DNA of 64,000 nt from Paeniglutamicibacter gangotriensis Lz1y (GCF_000348945.1 NZ_AOCK01000014.1:1-64000), one strand, 5' to 3'; positions 1-9,583 are shown, counted from the stretch's first letter. Program-made: numbers and translations. The notes: generated by a model from the sequence alone, not told the origin.

Positions 1-1551
1 GGACATCGGTGACAGTTCTGCATCAACACATCGGTGACAAAACAAGCACTCTTGGTGGTGACACTTCTTGATTTGTTAATCCATGAATCCATGGGGTGAA
101 CTGATCGGATGTGAAATCCAACGAACCCGTCGATGCCCGACTCCGGCTAGACATTGCCCAATGGCCCGACGATGCTCCCCGTGGCGCGGTGACGACTTTC
201 TGCCAGGCCCACGGCATCAGCCGCAAGACGTTTTACAAGATCCGCGCCGTTGCCCGCAACGAAGGCCAGGCTGCGGCCCTCGAACCGCGCTCACGCCGGC
301 CGAAAACCTCTCCCACCGCCCTGAGCGAATCGGTAAAGGACCAAGCTGTCAAGGTCCGCGCCGCAATGGAGTCATCGGGCCTGGACCACGGGACCATCAG
401 CGTGCACGACAAAATGAAGTCCCTCGGCATGGACGCACCGTCCACCGCTGCGCTGGCCAGGATCTTCCGCGAACGGGACGTTGCCCGCAACGAGCCACAG
501 AAGAAGCCACGTGCAGCGTGGCGCCGCTTCGTCTACCCGGCACCGAATGCGTGTTGGCAACTGGACGCCACCGAATACGTCCTGACCGGCGGACGCAAGT
601 GCGTGGTCTTCCAGCTGCAGGATGACCACTCCAGGCTGGCAGTGGCCACGTTGGCCGCGTCCGGGGAAACCAGCGAAGCGGCCATCGCCGTGGTGAAGAA
701 GGGCATCGCGGCACACGGGGTACCCCAACGCCTGCTCACGGACAACGGCATGGCTCTTAATCCGACCCGGCGCGGAGCGGTCGGCCAACTGGTCACCTAC
801 ATGACGTCCCTGGGCGTCAGCATGATCACGGGCAAGCCGTACAAGCCCACGACCCAGGGCAAGAACGAGAGGTTTCACCAGACCCTGTTCCGCTACCTGG
901 ACAAGCAGCCCATAGCCGAGTCGTTGGCCGAGCTGCAAGCACAGGTGGATCGGTTCGACGTCATCTACAACACCCAACGGCCGCACCAGGCACTGCCCGG
1001 ACGCATCACCCCTCAGCAAGCCTAGGATGCCACAGAAATTGCCGAGGCGCCACGCCCGGACGTTACCAAATCAACGCAGGGCGGCGGCGCCGAGCCCGCA
1101 GGGCCTTCGCCCCAAGGGCCCGAGCCGTCCGAGCCGCTGCTGGCCACGGAACCGGAAACACCCTTGGTCGAGGTCTCTGCCAGCCCTGCCCGGGTCAGCG
1201 GCAGCTTCAACACCACTGAACCGAGCGGAGACCGGACGCTGAAGGTCTACTCCAACGGCACGATTCGTTTCAAGGATGTCGTCTATTCGCTGACCACCCG
1301 ACAGGCCCACCGGCAGGTGACCATCACGTGGGACCCCGAGGCGATCATCTTCGTCACCATGGAAGGCGAGATCATTGCGGAATTCGGCTGGCCGGCACCG
1401 GGAACCAAGCATGTTGGAATCAAATCCGCCCGAACGTCTTTTCAGCGAGCCGTGAAAACGTAGAAAACGCCCCGCAACCGGGCCGAACCGCTACCGATGT
1501 CTTGACACATCGAGTGTCACCGAAGTGCTGATGCAGAAGTGTCACCGATGA
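1..1551 (+). mobile_element. IS481-family insertion sequence, inactive copy
   Basis: A transposase reading frame lies between two long imperfect inverted repeats at about 4-39 and 1515-1550. Both arms carry two copies of a TCGGTGACA core, separated by a TTCTGCATCA block. The left end is at or within a few bases of the window start, so the exact outer tip and any target duplication cannot be judged. The transposase has an internal stop codon, so the copy is probably dead unless helped in trans. Confidence 0.8.
111..1463 (+). pseudogene. IS481-family transposase with an in-frame amber stop
   Basis: The frame encodes an N-terminal helix-turn-helix (GISRKTFYKI) followed by an integrase core. The DDE acidic residues are visible in LDATEYVL, LLTDNGMA and GKNERFHQ. 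The frame stops at TAG 1023-1025 directly after TPQQA, but the same frame stays open for another 146 codons to 1463 and reads as the normal C-terminal beta-rich tail of these transposases. Related proteins commonly read TPQQAW here, so the simplest explanation is a single TGG to TAG change. Full length would be about 450 residues. The 304-residue product up to the stop still contains the whole catalytic core, so residual activity is conceivable. Confidence 0.8.
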
Positions 1552-1566
1552 GTCGAGACATCACAC

Positions 1567-2516
1567 GGAGAGTGTTAAGCCTCGTATGTGAACCCAAAAC
1601 TCAACACCCTCCTGACCACACTCTACGTCCTACTCACCGACCGTATCTTGCCGGATTTGGGATACGACCGCTCGAGCAAACCCGGCCGCAAGGCCGCGCT
1701 TAGCGACGCCGAGCTGCTGTGCCTGGTCGTGGCCCAACACCTCTTGCACGGGCATTCCTCCGAGTCGCGGTGGGTGCGCTACGCCCGCACCCACCTGCGG
1801 GAACGGTTCCCCGGCATCCCGCAGCAATCCGGCTACAACAAACGCGTACGCGCCGCCGGAACCCTGATCTCAGCGGTGATCACCGCCCTGGCCCGGGACA
1901 CCGAATCCTGGCACGAAATCCTCCGCCTGCTCGATTCCACCCCGGTGCCGTGCGGCACCAGCCGCGAAACCGTCAAGCGCTCGGACCTGGCCGGGCACGC
2001 CGGCTACGGGTACTGCGCCTCGCACTCGCGCTACTTCTGGGGCTTCCGCCTGTACCTGATCAGCACCCCGGAGGGCATGCCGGTGATCTGGGGACTGGCC
2101 AACCCCAAGCTCGGGGAACGCGAGGTCACCGAGGCCCTGCTGCGCCGCGACCACCACCTGGTCCGCGACGGGCAGGTCATCCTCGCCGACAAGGGCTTCG
2201 CCGGAAAGGACTTCGAGCGGTTCATCGCCGAGGACCTCGGTGCCAACCTGGTGCGGCCGGACCGCAAGGACGAAAAACCCCGGTTCAGGAAGTTCGGCGG
2301 CATCCGCCAGTGGATCGAGTCCGTCTTTGACACCCTCAAGGGCCAGCTTGGGCTGGAATATCACGGTGCTCGGACCCTCGACGGGCTTTATGCCCGCGTC
2401 GCCTCAAAACTGTTGGCCCTCGCGGCCGGAATCTGGCACAACTGGAAAGCCAACGAGCCCCGAAAACGGTCCCTGACCGCCTACGACCACTGAAATGAAT
2501 AGGACTTAATCATCTA
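1567..2516 (+). mobile_element. IS982-family insertion sequence, ends approximate
   Basis: An intact transposase gene is flanked by short sequences sharing an inverted TTAAG-CCT core near 1575 and 2507. The outer ends were not resolved, and no target duplication was identified. It abuts the right end of the IS481 element. Confidence 0.6.
1588..2493 (+). CDS. IS982-family transposase
   Basis: This 301-residue protein matches the usual length of IS982 transposases. The DDE residues are seen in the motifs LLDSTPVPC, VILADKGFAG and QWIESVFDTLKGQ. The N-terminal part (GRKAALSDAELLCLVVAQHLL) is typical of the family. Translation starts at GTG 1588 with a GGAGAG sequence about 15 bases upstream, so the start is only moderately supported. 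The frame is uninterrupted, so the enzyme could be active. The element sits directly between the dead IS481 copy and the 3' end of the first catabolic cluster, where it may have helped acquire or truncate neighbouring DNA. Confidence 0.85.
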   Translation: MNPKLNTLLTTLYVLLTDRILPDLGYDRSSKPGRKAALSDAELLCLVVAQHLLHGHSSESRWVRYARTHLRERFPGIPQQSGYNKRVRAAGTLISAVITALARDTESWHEILRLLDSTPVPCGTSRETVKRSDLAGHAGYGYCASHSRYFWGFRLYLISTPEGMPVIWGLANPKLGEREVTEALLRRDHHLVRDGQVILADKGFAGKDFERFIAEDLGANLVRPDRKDEKPRFRKFGGIRQWIESVFDTLKGQLGLEYHGARTLDGLYARVASKLLALAAGIWHNWKANEPRKRSLTAYDH

Positions 2517-2743
2517 GTTGGCTCTTTCGCGGACGTCGGCCGCGGCCTCGCCGTGGCAAGGGCCGCCGTCGATGTCCTCACCTACGAGCGGCACGACGGG
2601 GCGACAACTACTGGACGCTCAGCCGGACCCGAACCGCAGAGGCTTTCCGAGTTGCTCCCTGGAGGGGCGAGCCGCCAGCGGGTCCGGCCGGAAACGTCCG
2701 GAGGGAATGTGAGATCCACGCTGGACCTGCCCCGTCCTGCCCG
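2494..2743. other. Intergenic, no recognisable gene
   Basis: This GC-rich stretch lies between the IS982 transposase and the end of the ring-cleavage dioxygenase gene. An open frame on the plus strand reads GLAVARAAVDVLTYERHDG, which could be a fragment of a lost gene, but I cannot name it. Confidence 0.4.
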
Positions 2744-3895
2744 TCAGCCCCGGCCGCCCGGAAGGTATCGATTCGATTCCGGCAGATAGACGCGCTGGAA
2801 GTTCAGACGCTCCACGATGGGAGCATCGCTGAACCGGAACAGGTCAAATTCCGTGCCAGCTTCGAGTGACCATGGAATCCACGACGGGACGACGAATAGG
2901 TCACCCTTTGTCAACTCCCGCCGATCGCCATTCAGCACGATGGCGCCCGAGCCTTCGAAGACTTGCCATACCGACGAACCAACCTCGTGGCGGACGGCGG
3001 TTTTTGCCCCCGCGCGCAGTCGGTGGAATTCGGCCCTCATGGTGGGGAGTACGTCACCACCGTTCGTGGGGTTGGTGTATTTAATGGCTGCATGCCCCGG
3101 CTCCAGTGTGGCCGGATGCCCCTCGTCTTCCAGCTTCAGTTGCTCGCGCAGTGCCTGATCCGTGAACTCCCACCGATAGGCGGCAATGGGCGTGCTGGAC
3201 TGTGAGTCCTGTGCGGACAGGGGCGTGAGGCCGGGGTGCGCCCAGAGGCGTTCGGACCGCGAGACGCTGGGTGACGCTTCGTCGGTGACCCGCTCCGAGC
3301 CGAATTCAAAGAAGCCGAAATCCATGTCGTGGACAAACGGGACATCAAGCCCGTCTATCCAGGCCATCGGCTGATCCGTGTCGTTGTGGTGGCCGTGGAA
3401 AGCCCACCCCGGGGTCATGAGTAGGTCCCCGCGCCGCATAGCGACCGGATCACCATTAACCACCGTCCAGACGCCTTCGCCCTCAACGACGAATCGGAAA
3501 GCATTTTGTGCGTGACGATGCTCGGGCGCTGTCTCGTGCGGACCGAGGTACTGGATGGCACACCACAGCGTCGGGGTTGCGTACGCGGTCGGAGCCAGTC
3601 CGGGGTTGGCCAGTCCGATTGCCCTGCGTTCCCCGCCACGGCCTACCGGCACCAGATCACCCGAACGTCGCGCAATGTCCAGTAGGTCGTGCCAGCGCCA
3701 GACATACGGGATTGCTTTTGGCGACGGCACGATCGGCATCAGATCATCGAGCTGGGTCCAGAGAGGGGATGTACTAATACGTGCGTAGTCCGCATATAGT
3801 CTATCGAGTTCCGGGCTGGGCTCTGGCCGGTTCATGGCGTCCAGTGAGACGGTTGACTCCGCGGTCATGCTGTCAGTTGATGGATCGTTGCTCAT
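2744..3895 (-). CDS. Gentisate 1,2-dioxygenase-type cupin ring-cleavage dioxygenase
   Basis: The 383-residue protein belongs to the bicupin gentisate 1,2-dioxygenase / 1-hydroxy-2-naphthoate dioxygenase family, which opens the ring of 2,5-dihydroxybenzoates between C1 and C2 with Fe(II) and O2. The first cupin carries the likely iron ligands in EHRH (about 126-128) and FHGHH (about 167-170). A second cupin lies in the C-terminal half. The start at 3895 is favoured over an upstream in-frame ATG by an AAAGGAG ribosome site six bases before it and by family length. It is the last gene of the leftward arm and has its own promoter candidate in the 381-base gap upstream. Family membership is secure; the actual substrate (gentisate or a methyl- or other substituted gentisate) is inferred from neighbours. 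Confidence 0.88.
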   Translation of the reverse strand: MSNDPSTDSMTAESTVSLDAMNRPEPSPELDRLYADYARISTSPLWTQLDDLMPIVPSPKAIPYVWRWHDLLDIARRSGDLVPVGRGGERRAIGLANPGLAPTAYATPTLWCAIQYLGPHETAPEHRHAQNAFRFVVEGEGVWTVVNGDPVAMRRGDLLMTPGWAFHGHHNDTDQPMAWIDGLDVPFVHDMDFGFFEFGSERVTDEASPSVSRSERLWAHPGLTPLSAQDSQSSTPIAAYRWEFTDQALREQLKLEDEGHPATLEPGHAAIKYTNPTNGGDVLPTMRAEFHRLRAGAKTAVRHEVGSSVWQVFEGSGAIVLNGDRRELTKGDLFVVPSWIPWSLEAGTEFDLFRFSDAPIVERLNFQRVYLPESNRYLPGGRG

Positions 3896-4276
3896 TTCCA
3901 CTCCTTTGTAGTTGGCATTCGTGCACCGTGCGGCAGGCTGTGTCCGCTGCGGGATGTGGACTCCGCCAGGGAGCGACACATTACTTTTAGAATATCGATC
4001 GCACTTTTGATTGTCTATAAAAATGCGGTTCGTCGGAGGAAGGAACTTCCAATCATCCGTTCCGTCCAATAACGGCATCTAGGGCCGAGATGGTGTCTTC
4101 GGTACGTACCGCGGCATCATTGTCTGCCGAGGACCGCCTTGATTTTGTCCTGTGATTTCGGCGGTAATTCGCAGCCCTGGTTCCGCCATACGAATAACGG
4201 GATGTGGCCGTGAGACAACGGTGGCGATCGGGAAACCTGGAAAAACCCGTAAAGAGCAGGGACCCGTTCGGCATGG
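3896..4276 (-). promoter_or_regulatory. Promoter region of the ring-cleavage dioxygenase gene
   Basis: On the minus strand a -35-like TAGACA (4012-4017) and a -10-like TATTCT (3989-3994) are separated by 17 bases, about 90 bases before the dioxygenase start. A very similar pair occurs upstream of the transporter lipoprotein gene at 9584-9611, and both regions share ATCGATCG in the spacer area. The remaining 4030-4276 holds no gene I can support. Confidence 0.5.
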
Positions 4277-5230
4277 CTAGGGTGCGACCTCTAGGACCCA
4301 TTCGAAGGCGGCAGTCTTTGAACGTGCGCCCTGGGCGGCCTTGGATCGGTTTGCCTCGCCGAGATCCGCGAGTAAGAGCTCGGTGAGGGCGACGAGTGCT
4401 CCGAACTTCCCCGGTGTCAGCCATGCCGGGCGTGTGGCGAAGAGGATATCCTCGCTCGAGCTGTTACCACTCGCGCCGGGGGCAAACGGGCAGCCCCCGA
4501 GTCCGCCGAGGGCACCGTCCACCATGGTTGCCCCCGCCTGGATTGCAGCGAGAGTGTTCGCCACGCCGAGGCCCCACGTGTCGTGGCCGTGAAAGACAAT
4601 ACGCCGTTCGGGTGTCTCGTGGAGGACTCGGCCGATCAGGCCGGAGACTTGCGCTGGCACAGCCTGACCAAGCGTGTCGCAGATGACGATGTCCACTGTT
4701 CCTGCGGTCCTTGGATCGTTGGCAATGTCGATAATCCGCTGAGGAGGGATCATTCCCTCAAAGGGGCAAGTGAACGATGTCGCAATGCACAGCTGGACCT
4801 GTCCGCCGACCTGATCCGCGCAGGCGATGGCCTGCGGCAGCGCGTCCAGGCTGGCTTCCACGGAACGACCAAGATTCGCCTGATTATGTGCTTCCGAGGC
4901 GGAGAGGCAATATTGAAACCGGGTGACCCCGAGTGCGGCCGCCCTCGCAACGTGCTTGGGCGTTGCCACCCAGATCCAGCACTTCGCTAATTCCTCCGGG
5001 GTCAGGGCCTGCACGACCTCCAAAGTGTTAGCCATGGGCGGCACGAGATCGGGCTGGGCCATCGACCCGATTTCGATTTCGCTGACCCCCAAATCGATCA
5101 GCGACCTGACCAGCTCGACTTTTCTCTCGACGGACAGGAGCTTTCCCGTCAGCTGAAGCCCGTCGCGCAGCGTCACATCGCGCAGGACGGCGGAAGGTGT
5201 GAATTCAAATTGTGTGGCGGGGTGTCTCAT
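4277..5230 (-). CDS. HMG-CoA-lyase-like enzyme, candidate citramalyl-CoA lyase
   Basis: The 317-residue TIM-barrel protein belongs to the hydroxymethylglutaryl-CoA lyase family. It has the divalent-metal and catalytic motifs RDVTLRDGLQ (R22-D23), the HxH pair in VFHGHD, and the cysteine loop GGLGGCPFAPGASGN. The family retro-aldol cleaves a 3-hydroxy-acyl-CoA to acetyl-CoA plus a keto acid. The start at 5230 overlaps the stop of the upstream CoA-transferase gene (ATGA, 5227-5230), so the two are translationally coupled and probably act in sequence. Next to a hydratase and a CoA-transferase, cleavage of citramalyl-CoA to pyruvate and acetyl-CoA is the best guess; true HMG-CoA lyase activity (leucine breakdown) is the alternative, but no leucine-pathway genes are nearby. 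Confidence 0.8.
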   Translation of the reverse strand: MRHPATQFEFTPSAVLRDVTLRDGLQLTGKLLSVERKVELVRSLIDLGVSEIEIGSMAQPDLVPPMANTLEVVQALTPEELAKCWIWVATPKHVARAAALGVTRFQYCLSASEAHNQANLGRSVEASLDALPQAIACADQVGGQVQLCIATSFTCPFEGMIPPQRIIDIANDPRTAGTVDIVICDTLGQAVPAQVSGLIGRVLHETPERRIVFHGHDTWGLGVANTLAAIQAGATMVDGALGGLGGCPFAPGASGNSSSEDILFATRPAWLTPGKFGALVALTELLLADLGEANRSKAAQGARSKTAAFEWVLEVAP

Positions 5231-6477
5231 CGCGGCACCATCTCCTCGCCACCGCAAGCCTGAAGGATTTGATCCGGTGTCAGGTTGAGCAGGCCGCTCA
5301 GAATCTCCTCCGTGTGCGCACCAAGGTCGGGACCCAGGCTGCGCACGGGCAGCGACTCGTTGCCGATCACGGGAACAATACCCGGAAAGCCGATGTTTTC
5401 GAGTTCCTCTTCGCCCGTCGAGACGGTGACGCGCTGAATCATGTTGCGGGCAATATATTGTTCATCGGTAGCTATGTCCGCGGCTGTATAGATGGGGCCG
5501 GCCGGGACGCCTGAGGCGTCTAGTTCTGCCAGCGCCTCGAGGCTGCTGCGGCCTGCGGCCCACGCGCCAATGGCAGAGTCTAGCTCGTCGCGGCGCGCCC
5601 ACCGGCCAGCATTGGACCGCAGATCCGGATCGGCAGCAAGGTCGGGGCGGCCGACGACTCCCATGTAGCGCTGGAAAATGGAGTCTCCGTTTCCGGCGAC
5701 GACAATGCTCGCACCGTCTTGGCAGATGTAAGCGTTGGACGGTGCGATCCCCTCGACGCGGCCCCCCACACGTTCGCGGATTACACCGTAGGCCTCATAG
5801 TCCGGCACGAGGGATTCCATGATCGAGAAAATGGCCTCATGCAGGGCAACGTCGATGACACGGTGTTCCAGGGCCGAGCCGGGCAGCCGCTTCCCGCGCC
5901 GTGACTCCCGCTGGAAGAGGGCCATGACGGCGCCAAACGCAGCATAAATCCCGGCAATGGAGTCGCCGATCGAAACCCCGACCCGCACCGGCGCCCGATC
6001 GGAGTCGCCGACGAGTTCGCGCAGGCCGCCGTAAGCTTCAGCCACTGCCGCAAAACCCGGCCGGCTCGCAAGCGGACCGGTCTGTCCGAAGGCCGAGATC
6101 CGGCTGATCACCAGCTCAGGATTCGCTTCGTTGAGCACCTCAGGTCCCAAGCCCCACCGCTCCAGGGTGCCCGGCCGGAAGTTCTCCACCAGGATGTCGC
6201 AGTGCGCGACGAGTTCAATCACCGCGGCGCGGCCGGCATCGGTCCGCAGATCCAACACCACCGATTTTTTGTTCCGGTTGATGGTCCGAAACAGCATCGA
6301 CGTCGTTCCCTTGTGCAGTCTCCAGTTGCGGAGTTCATCTCCGGTGCCAGGTCGCTCGACCTTGATCACCTCTGCGCCGAAATCCGCCAGCAGCCGCCCG
6401 GCCGTCGGTGCCGCGATGTAGTTTCCCAGCTCCAGGACGCGGATGCCGGCCAGCGGTGCAATCTGTTCTTCATTCAT
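5227..6477 (-). CDS. Class III (CaiB/BaiF) CoA-transferase
   Basis: The 416-residue protein has the family start motif (LAGIRVLELGNYIAAPTAGRLLADFGAEVIKVE) split here as VLELGNYIAAP and GRLLADFGAEVIKVE, the LDLR stretch before the first hinge, and the catalytic aspartate region VSIGDSIAGIYAAFGAV. These enzymes move CoA from a donor such as succinyl-CoA to an organic acid. Coupling to the lyase gene by a four-base overlap, and the upstream aconitase-family hydratase, suggest the acceptor is the hydroxy-diacid made by that hydratase, for example citramalate or malate. It begins at ATG 6477, 55 bases after the hydratase gene. Donor and acceptor are inference. Confidence 0.85.
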   Translation of the reverse strand: MNEEQIAPLAGIRVLELGNYIAAPTAGRLLADFGAEVIKVERPGTGDELRNWRLHKGTTSMLFRTINRNKKSVVLDLRTDAGRAAVIELVAHCDILVENFRPGTLERWGLGPEVLNEANPELVISRISAFGQTGPLASRPGFAAVAEAYGGLRELVGDSDRAPVRVGVSIGDSIAGIYAAFGAVMALFQRESRRGKRLPGSALEHRVIDVALHEAIFSIMESLVPDYEAYGVIRERVGGRVEGIAPSNAYICQDGASIVVAGNGDSIFQRYMGVVGRPDLAADPDLRSNAGRWARRDELDSAIGAWAAGRSSLEALAELDASGVPAGPIYTAADIATDEQYIARNMIQRVTVSTGEEELENIGFPGIVPVIGNESLPVRSLGPDLGAHTEEILSGLLNLTPDQILQACGGEEMVPR

Positions 6478-6532
6478 GGTCTATCGGTATCCTCTGATTT
6501 TTCTCGGTATTCAGGGCTGTCCGGCGTGACGA

Positions 6533-8506
6533 TCAGCTAGCTTCAGTCAATTCGGCGGGGTGAGCGGAAGCGACGCCGGGGCGCGCGCCGTTGAGTATAT
6601 GTGCGAGCAGTCCGCCGGAAGCCAAGACCGATCGTTCACTGGGTGAAAGATCCAGTCCCAGCTGCAGGCTCCCACCTCCGCCCACTAGTGCAGTTACCTC
6701 GGTGGCACTGGAGGTGATGGCGTCAGCCAGGCCCTCGATGACCCAGTGCTCCCCCGGCGTGCTCCGGGCGGAAGGTGGTATCAGCAAAGGCACGATGCCT
6801 ACGGCAATGAGGTTCCGCCGATGGATGCGCGCATAGCTGCGCGCTGCGATGACTCGGATACCGAGGTAGAGCGGGACCAGTGCCGCGTGCTCGCGGGACG
6901 AGCCCTGGCCGTAGTTTTCACCGCCGACAATGACGCCCCCGTCCCATTCCCGTGCCCGGTCGTGGAAACCGGGGTCCACACGGCGGAACATGAAGGCTGC
7001 GCAGGCCTTGATGTTTGACCAGACGGACATGGCGATCGCGCCGTCGGGCGCCATGTCACCGGTGGAAACGTCGTCACCAACTACGGTCAGTACGCGGGCA
7101 TCAATCGTCGGCGGCAACGGGCCGGGCACCGGCGGCGGTACAAGGTTCGAGCCACGGATAATTTCAATTGCCGTGCGTCTGGCCTCCGGAAGCGGTGCGG
7201 AAATGTGAATCGAGTGGATGTCCATGCCGGCATGTACCGCCGGACGCAGTGACTGAATGCCCACAGCGCTCGGATCGGTAATGACACCGGTCAGCGCACT
7301 GGCTGCAGCGGTTGCGGGCGAACACAGGTAGACCATATCCTCTGCGGTGCCGCTGCGTCCCGGGAAATTCCGGTTGAAAGTCCTCAGCGAGGCTTCGTTG
7401 CCTAACGGGGCCTGGCCGATTCCCACGCAAGGCCCGCAGATGGGTTCCAACATTCTCGCTCCGGCTTGTAGCAGGTCGTCATACACTCCCGAGGCAATAA
7501 TGGTCTGCAGGATTTGCCGCGATCCGGGAGTCACCGTCAACTGGATGCGCGGGTGGATCTGTTGCCCCTTGAGGATCGCCGCTACCGTGGCCAGATCCTC
7601 GTAGGAACTGTTTACCGACGAGCCGACGCAGACCTGCGACAGTTCAACACCGGACGTTTCCGCGACAGTCTTAACATTGCCTGGCGAGTGCGGGATTGCG
7701 ATCAACGGAACCAGCGCACCCAGTTCGATCGATTCCACGGAGTTATATGCTGCCCCGTCGTCAGCGGTGAGCTCTTGGAAATCGGCCTCGCGCCCCTGCT
7801 CAACGAGCCAGCGTCGCGTCTCACTATCGGAGGGAAAGATCGCCGTGGTGGCTCCGGTTTCAACAATCATGTTGCAGATGGTGCCCCGTGCCGAGGTGCT
7901 CAGGCCGGCCACTGCGTCCCCGAAAAACTCGAACACCTTCCCCCTGCCACCTCGCACATCGTGCCGGCGCAGGAGTTCCAGCACAATGTCCTTCGCCGAC
8001 GCTGCTCCCACGAGCCGGCCGCGTAATTCGACGCCCACCACCTCCGGGCAGACGAAGTCAAAGCCGAATCCGGCCATCGCGACGGCCACCTCAAGTCCGC
8101 CGGCACCTGCTGCGAACATCCCTACAGCTCCCGCCATCGAGGAGTGAGAGTCCGCGCCCACCAGCACACCGCCGGGCCGGGCATACTTCTCTAGGTGGAT
8201 GTAGTGCGAAATACCGTGGCCGGCCGGGGAGTAATGCAGGCCGTACCGGGCCGAAAACGTCCTCAGGTACTGGTGGTCCTGCATGTTCTTGTCGTCAATC
8301 TGCAGCACATTGTGGTCGACGTAGGTCACCGCCAGAGGGACGGCGACGGAATCCACTCCCAACATCTCAAACTGCATGGCCGTCATGGTGCCGGTTGCGT
8401 CTTCCAGGAGCACCTGGTCGACCGAAACCGTCACATCCCGTCCGGGGGACAGCTCGCCCGAAGCGAAGTGGGCCCGGAGAATCTTAGTGGTCAAGTTATC
8501 GGACAT
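6533..8506 (-). CDS. Aconitase-family hydratase with altered iron-sulfur ligand motif
   Basis: The 657-residue protein is a complete single-chain aconitase-superfamily enzyme with an N-terminal catalytic region and a C-terminal swivel domain carrying GENYGQGSSREHAAL. Two cluster cysteines are present in EPICGPCVG (C357, C360). The usual third ligand motif GSCTNS reads GSSVNSS, with serine at position 297 and a cysteine four residues earlier (C293). The start at 8506 fits the family length. Plain aconitase is possible, but next to a gentisate dioxygenase, a hydrolase, a CoA-transferase and an HMG-CoA-lyase-like enzyme, hydration of citraconate, mesaconate or maleate is more coherent. Substrate is inference; family is seen. 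Confidence 0.82.
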   Translation of the reverse strand: MSDNLTTKILRAHFASGELSPGRDVTVSVDQVLLEDATGTMTAMQFEMLGVDSVAVPLAVTYVDHNVLQIDDKNMQDHQYLRTFSARYGLHYSPAGHGISHYIHLEKYARPGGVLVGADSHSSMAGAVGMFAAGAGGLEVAVAMAGFGFDFVCPEVVGVELRGRLVGAASAKDIVLELLRRHDVRGGRGKVFEFFGDAVAGLSTSARGTICNMIVETGATTAIFPSDSETRRWLVEQGREADFQELTADDGAAYNSVESIELGALVPLIAIPHSPGNVKTVAETSGVELSQVCVGSSVNSSYEDLATVAAILKGQQIHPRIQLTVTPGSRQILQTIIASGVYDDLLQAGARMLEPICGPCVGIGQAPLGNEASLRTFNRNFPGRSGTAEDMVYLCSPATAAASALTGVITDPSAVGIQSLRPAVHAGMDIHSIHISAPLPEARRTAIEIIRGSNLVPPPVPGPLPPTIDARVLTVVGDDVSTGDMAPDGAIAMSVWSNIKACAAFMFRRVDPGFHDRAREWDGGVIVGGENYGQGSSREHAALVPLYLGIRVIAARSYARIHRRNLIAVGIVPLLIPPSARSTPGEHWVIEGLADAITSSATEVTALVGGGGSLQLGLDLSPSERSVLASGGLLAHILNGARPGVASAHPAELTEAS

Positions 8507-8588
8507 AATCGCCGCTTTCTTCAAGGATCTGTGGAGAATCAGCCATGCGGGCCTCCGCACACGGCGGACATCGGTCTGTACGAGTCGG

Positions 8589-9548
8589 CTAGGGGACGAA
8601 CTTCTCCATATCGGGCAGTTTGTCGATCAAACCGTTTTTCAGCGCAAGTTCGGCAACTTCGTTGACGGAATCACGGTTGACCTGGGATGGGAAGCGCGGA
8701 AGAACGATCCTGTTCACCAGGTCGTCGTCCATGGCGGTGAACTCCGGCAGAATCTTCCGCACGGCGTCGGGATGCTCATCGGAGTACTTGAGGGACTTGG
8801 ACATGGCCCGCTTGAACGCTTCCACCACTTCCGGCTTTTGGGCTGCCATCTGTTCCGAAGTAAAATATGCCGTTACCATCAGGTCGGTCAGCGGGGCGGC
8901 GTAATTCGAGACCGCCGAATGAGTCTTGTCCTCCAGGATCATGGAGCGGAACGGCTCCACGGTGGCCACCGCATCGACGTTTCCTTTTGCCAGCGCGGCC
9001 CGCATGTCGGGGAACGGCATCTCGACGAAGGTCACATTGGACCCATCAGCTCCGGCGGCTTCGATGGCGGCGCGGACAGTGGTGTCACTAATATTGTTCA
9101 GGGTGTTGACGGCTATCTTTTTGTGTACAAGGTCTCCGGCGTCCTCAATGCCGCTGTCGTCCTTGACCAGCACGTCGGCGAAGTCCTTGCCTTCTATGCC
9201 GGTGGTGGCGTTGCCGGCGGACACGATTTGGAGGGGCAGCCCCTTGGACCGTCCGATGATCAGCGACGTGACGTTGCTGAACCCAAAGTCGGCGCCGCCA
9301 CTGACCACCAGCGGAACGATCGCCGCGCCGCCCTGGGCCGGAACCAGTTCCGCTTTGAGGCCCTCCTCCTCAAAGAATCCCTGGTCCACGCCTACGTATG
9401 CGGCCGCGGCATCGGTGATTGTGATGACCCCGACCTTGATCGGTGTCAGACCGCCCTCCCCGGCCGTCTTGGCGGCTGGGGAGGTTCCCCCGCAGGCCGT
9501 CAGGGACAGGAGGGTCGCTGCAAGGATTGCAACTGCTAATTTCTTCAT
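8589..9548 (-). CDS. NitT/TauT-type ABC transporter substrate-binding lipoprotein
   Basis: The 319-residue protein starts with a lipoprotein signal (basic MKK, hydrophobic stretch, lipobox LTAC-GG), so it is exported and anchored outside the membrane. The mature part is an SsuA/THI5/NMT1-like binding protein (IKVGVITITDAAAAYVGVDQGFFEEEGL). The start at 9548 is chosen for the GGGAG ribosome site and the intact signal peptide. It is separated from the other transporter genes by the isomerase-like gene and has its own promoter candidate at 9584-9611. It presumably delivers an aromatic carboxylate to the permeases encoded at 11113-12782; the ligand is not visible from sequence. Confidence 0.85.
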   Translation of the reverse strand: MKKLAVAILAATLLSLTACGGTSPAAKTAGEGGLTPIKVGVITITDAAAAYVGVDQGFFEEEGLKAELVPAQGGAAIVPLVVSGGADFGFSNVTSLIIGRSKGLPLQIVSAGNATTGIEGKDFADVLVKDDSGIEDAGDLVHKKIAVNTLNNISDTTVRAAIEAAGADGSNVTFVEMPFPDMRAALAKGNVDAVATVEPFRSMILEDKTHSAVSNYAAPLTDLMVTAYFTSEQMAAQKPEVVEAFKRAMSKSLKYSDEHPDAVRKILPEFTAMDDDLVNRIVLPRFPSQVNRDSVNEVAELALKNGLIDKLPDMEKFVP

Positions 9549-9583
9549 GGCAACTCCCAAAGGTTCACCGCGTCATTGCGGAT

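Noticed and set aside
4053-4424. Open frame between the lyase gene and the dioxygenase promoter
   Set aside because: It overlaps the lyase gene out of frame, is arginine/serine rich and shows no family features or ribosome site.
8376-9539. Long plus-strand open frame opposite the binding-protein gene
   Set aside because: It is the antisense of clear lipoprotein and hydratase genes; its glycine/histidine/valine-rich composition is typical of a high-GC shadow frame.
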